Positions 63,687-64,000 of a stretch of 64,000 nt of DNA are shown here, in pieces (the stretch's first letter is position 1; each line of letters opens with the position of its first letter). The notes under the pieces are model-generated. The model made no database searches, was not told where the DNA came from, and worked only from the letters and a program-made list of their open reading frames with translations. The position numbers were made by a program, and so were the translations under genes. The DNA is from Pseudovibrio exalbescens. Lineage in GTDB: Bacteria; Pseudomonadota; Alphaproteobacteria; Rhizobiales; Stappiaceae. The DNA lies in NCBI RefSeq assembly GCF_028737195.1, contig NZ_JAQZAJ010000004.1, positions 310,001 to 374,000 on the forward strand, given 5' to 3'.

Positions 63687-63766
63687 AAAAGTGTCGAGCA
63701 TCATAGGATGAGTCTGTGCCCTATCAACAACGGGAAATTGTTGCGTCACCCAGCGGGGGGACTTCT

Positions 63767-64000
63767 GTGCCGCCCAACAGGTTAAGCCAATTGCTCGCAA
63801 CGATGAGTGCGACGCAAGATCGGGGTTCGTTTCGCGAGCTGTATGACTATTTCGCCCCACGGTTGAAGCAGTTTTACATGCGTTCCGGAACTGATGAAGC
63901 GATGGCTGAGGAAATGGTTCAAGAGACGTTTGTGCTTGTTTGGCGCAAATCTCACCTCTACGATCCATCCCGGTCCGCTGCATCTACCTGGATCTTCACG
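63767..64000 (+). CDS. rpoE: ECF sigma factor RpoE (ChrR-type), truncated by window end
   Basis: The frame runs from 63767 off the right edge, giving 78 residues. It is the first part of an ECF sigma factor: after LLATMSATQDRGSFRELYDYFAPRLKQFYMRSG, the sigma-2 region follows with EEMVQETFVLVW, the core -10-recognition and core-binding helix, then DPSRSAASTWIFT. The start is a GTG behind GGGGGG; GTG 63716 or ATG 63803 are alternatives, but an ATG at 63803 would cut off a conserved N-terminal helix. It is autoregulated by a TGATCC-type promoter. The anti-sigma gene chrR is expected directly after the window. Confidence 0.82.
   Translation, partial: MPPNRLSQLLATMSATQDRGSFRELYDYFAPRLKQFYMRSGTDEAMAEEMVQETFVLVWRKSHLYDPSRSAASTWIFT

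Noticed and set aside
63630-63983. 117-codon minus-strand frame at the right edge
   Set aside because: It covers the plus-strand sigma factor and its promoter; the sigma-2 motif on the plus strand is far more convincing.

Overview
The window looks like a chromosomal segment of a marine, probably animal-associated, facultatively anaerobic alphaproteobacterium (Pseudovibrio/Stappiaceae-like). This is an inference from gene content: chitobiase, TRAP and BMP-type transporters, glutathione-dependent formaldehyde oxidation, a DUF1111/imelysin iron operon, an FNR-type box before adhE, and a ChrR-type sigma-E promoter family. No rRNA, tRNA, phage, IS element or CRISPR array was seen.

Layout. 0-7 kb: aromatic amino acid permease, PilZ protein, NTF2-like protein, alpha/beta hydrolase, secreted GH20 chitobiase, DCC protein. 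7-12 kb: two islands of about 100-bp palindromic repeats (7.05-7.64 and 10.86-11.77 kb) flank a LysR regulator, frmA and fghA (formaldehyde to formate). 12-17.3 kb: an iron-type operon (imelysin, di-haem DUF1111 protein, second imelysin, DUF1513) behind Fur-like palindromes. 17.3-21 kb: DUF1428, a flavin-reductase-like protein, deoD with a small membrane protein, a divergent Crp/Fnr-like regulator, and a nagB-like gene. 21-25 kb: a 1261-residue autotransporter. 25-32 kb: MOSC protein, MFS exporter, then a cobalamin riboswitch in front of a five-gene cobalt ECF transporter, followed by idi.

32-41 kb, minus strand: a BMP-type nucleobase/nucleoside ABC transporter with cytosine deaminase, then a DASS-type carrier and a LysR regulator. 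41.5-44 kb: a TonB-dependent receptor. 44-50.4 kb: a beta-glucuronide/hexuronate cluster: TRAP permeases divergent from beta-glucuronidase, a UxuR-like GntR regulator and mannonate dehydratase, with a UxuR-like operator between them. 50.4-53.6 kb: an orphan LuxR protein with a degenerate receiver, TetR, MerR with an SCP2 protein, and a RluA-type pseudouridine synthase. 54-56.7 kb: adhE, behind an FNR box and a structured leader.

56.9-64 kb: the most coherent regulatory unit. Two convergent operons (DUF6134-SDR-NTF2 on plus; flavoprotein-DUF1365-CFA synthase-MFS on minus) and a truncated ECF sigma gene at the right edge. Promoters of the form TGATCC-N18-TAnnnA precede the sigma gene, the flavoprotein gene and the DUF6134 gene. 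This fits a singlet-oxygen (RpoE/ChrR) response that remodels membrane lipids. The anti-sigma partner would lie just past the window end.
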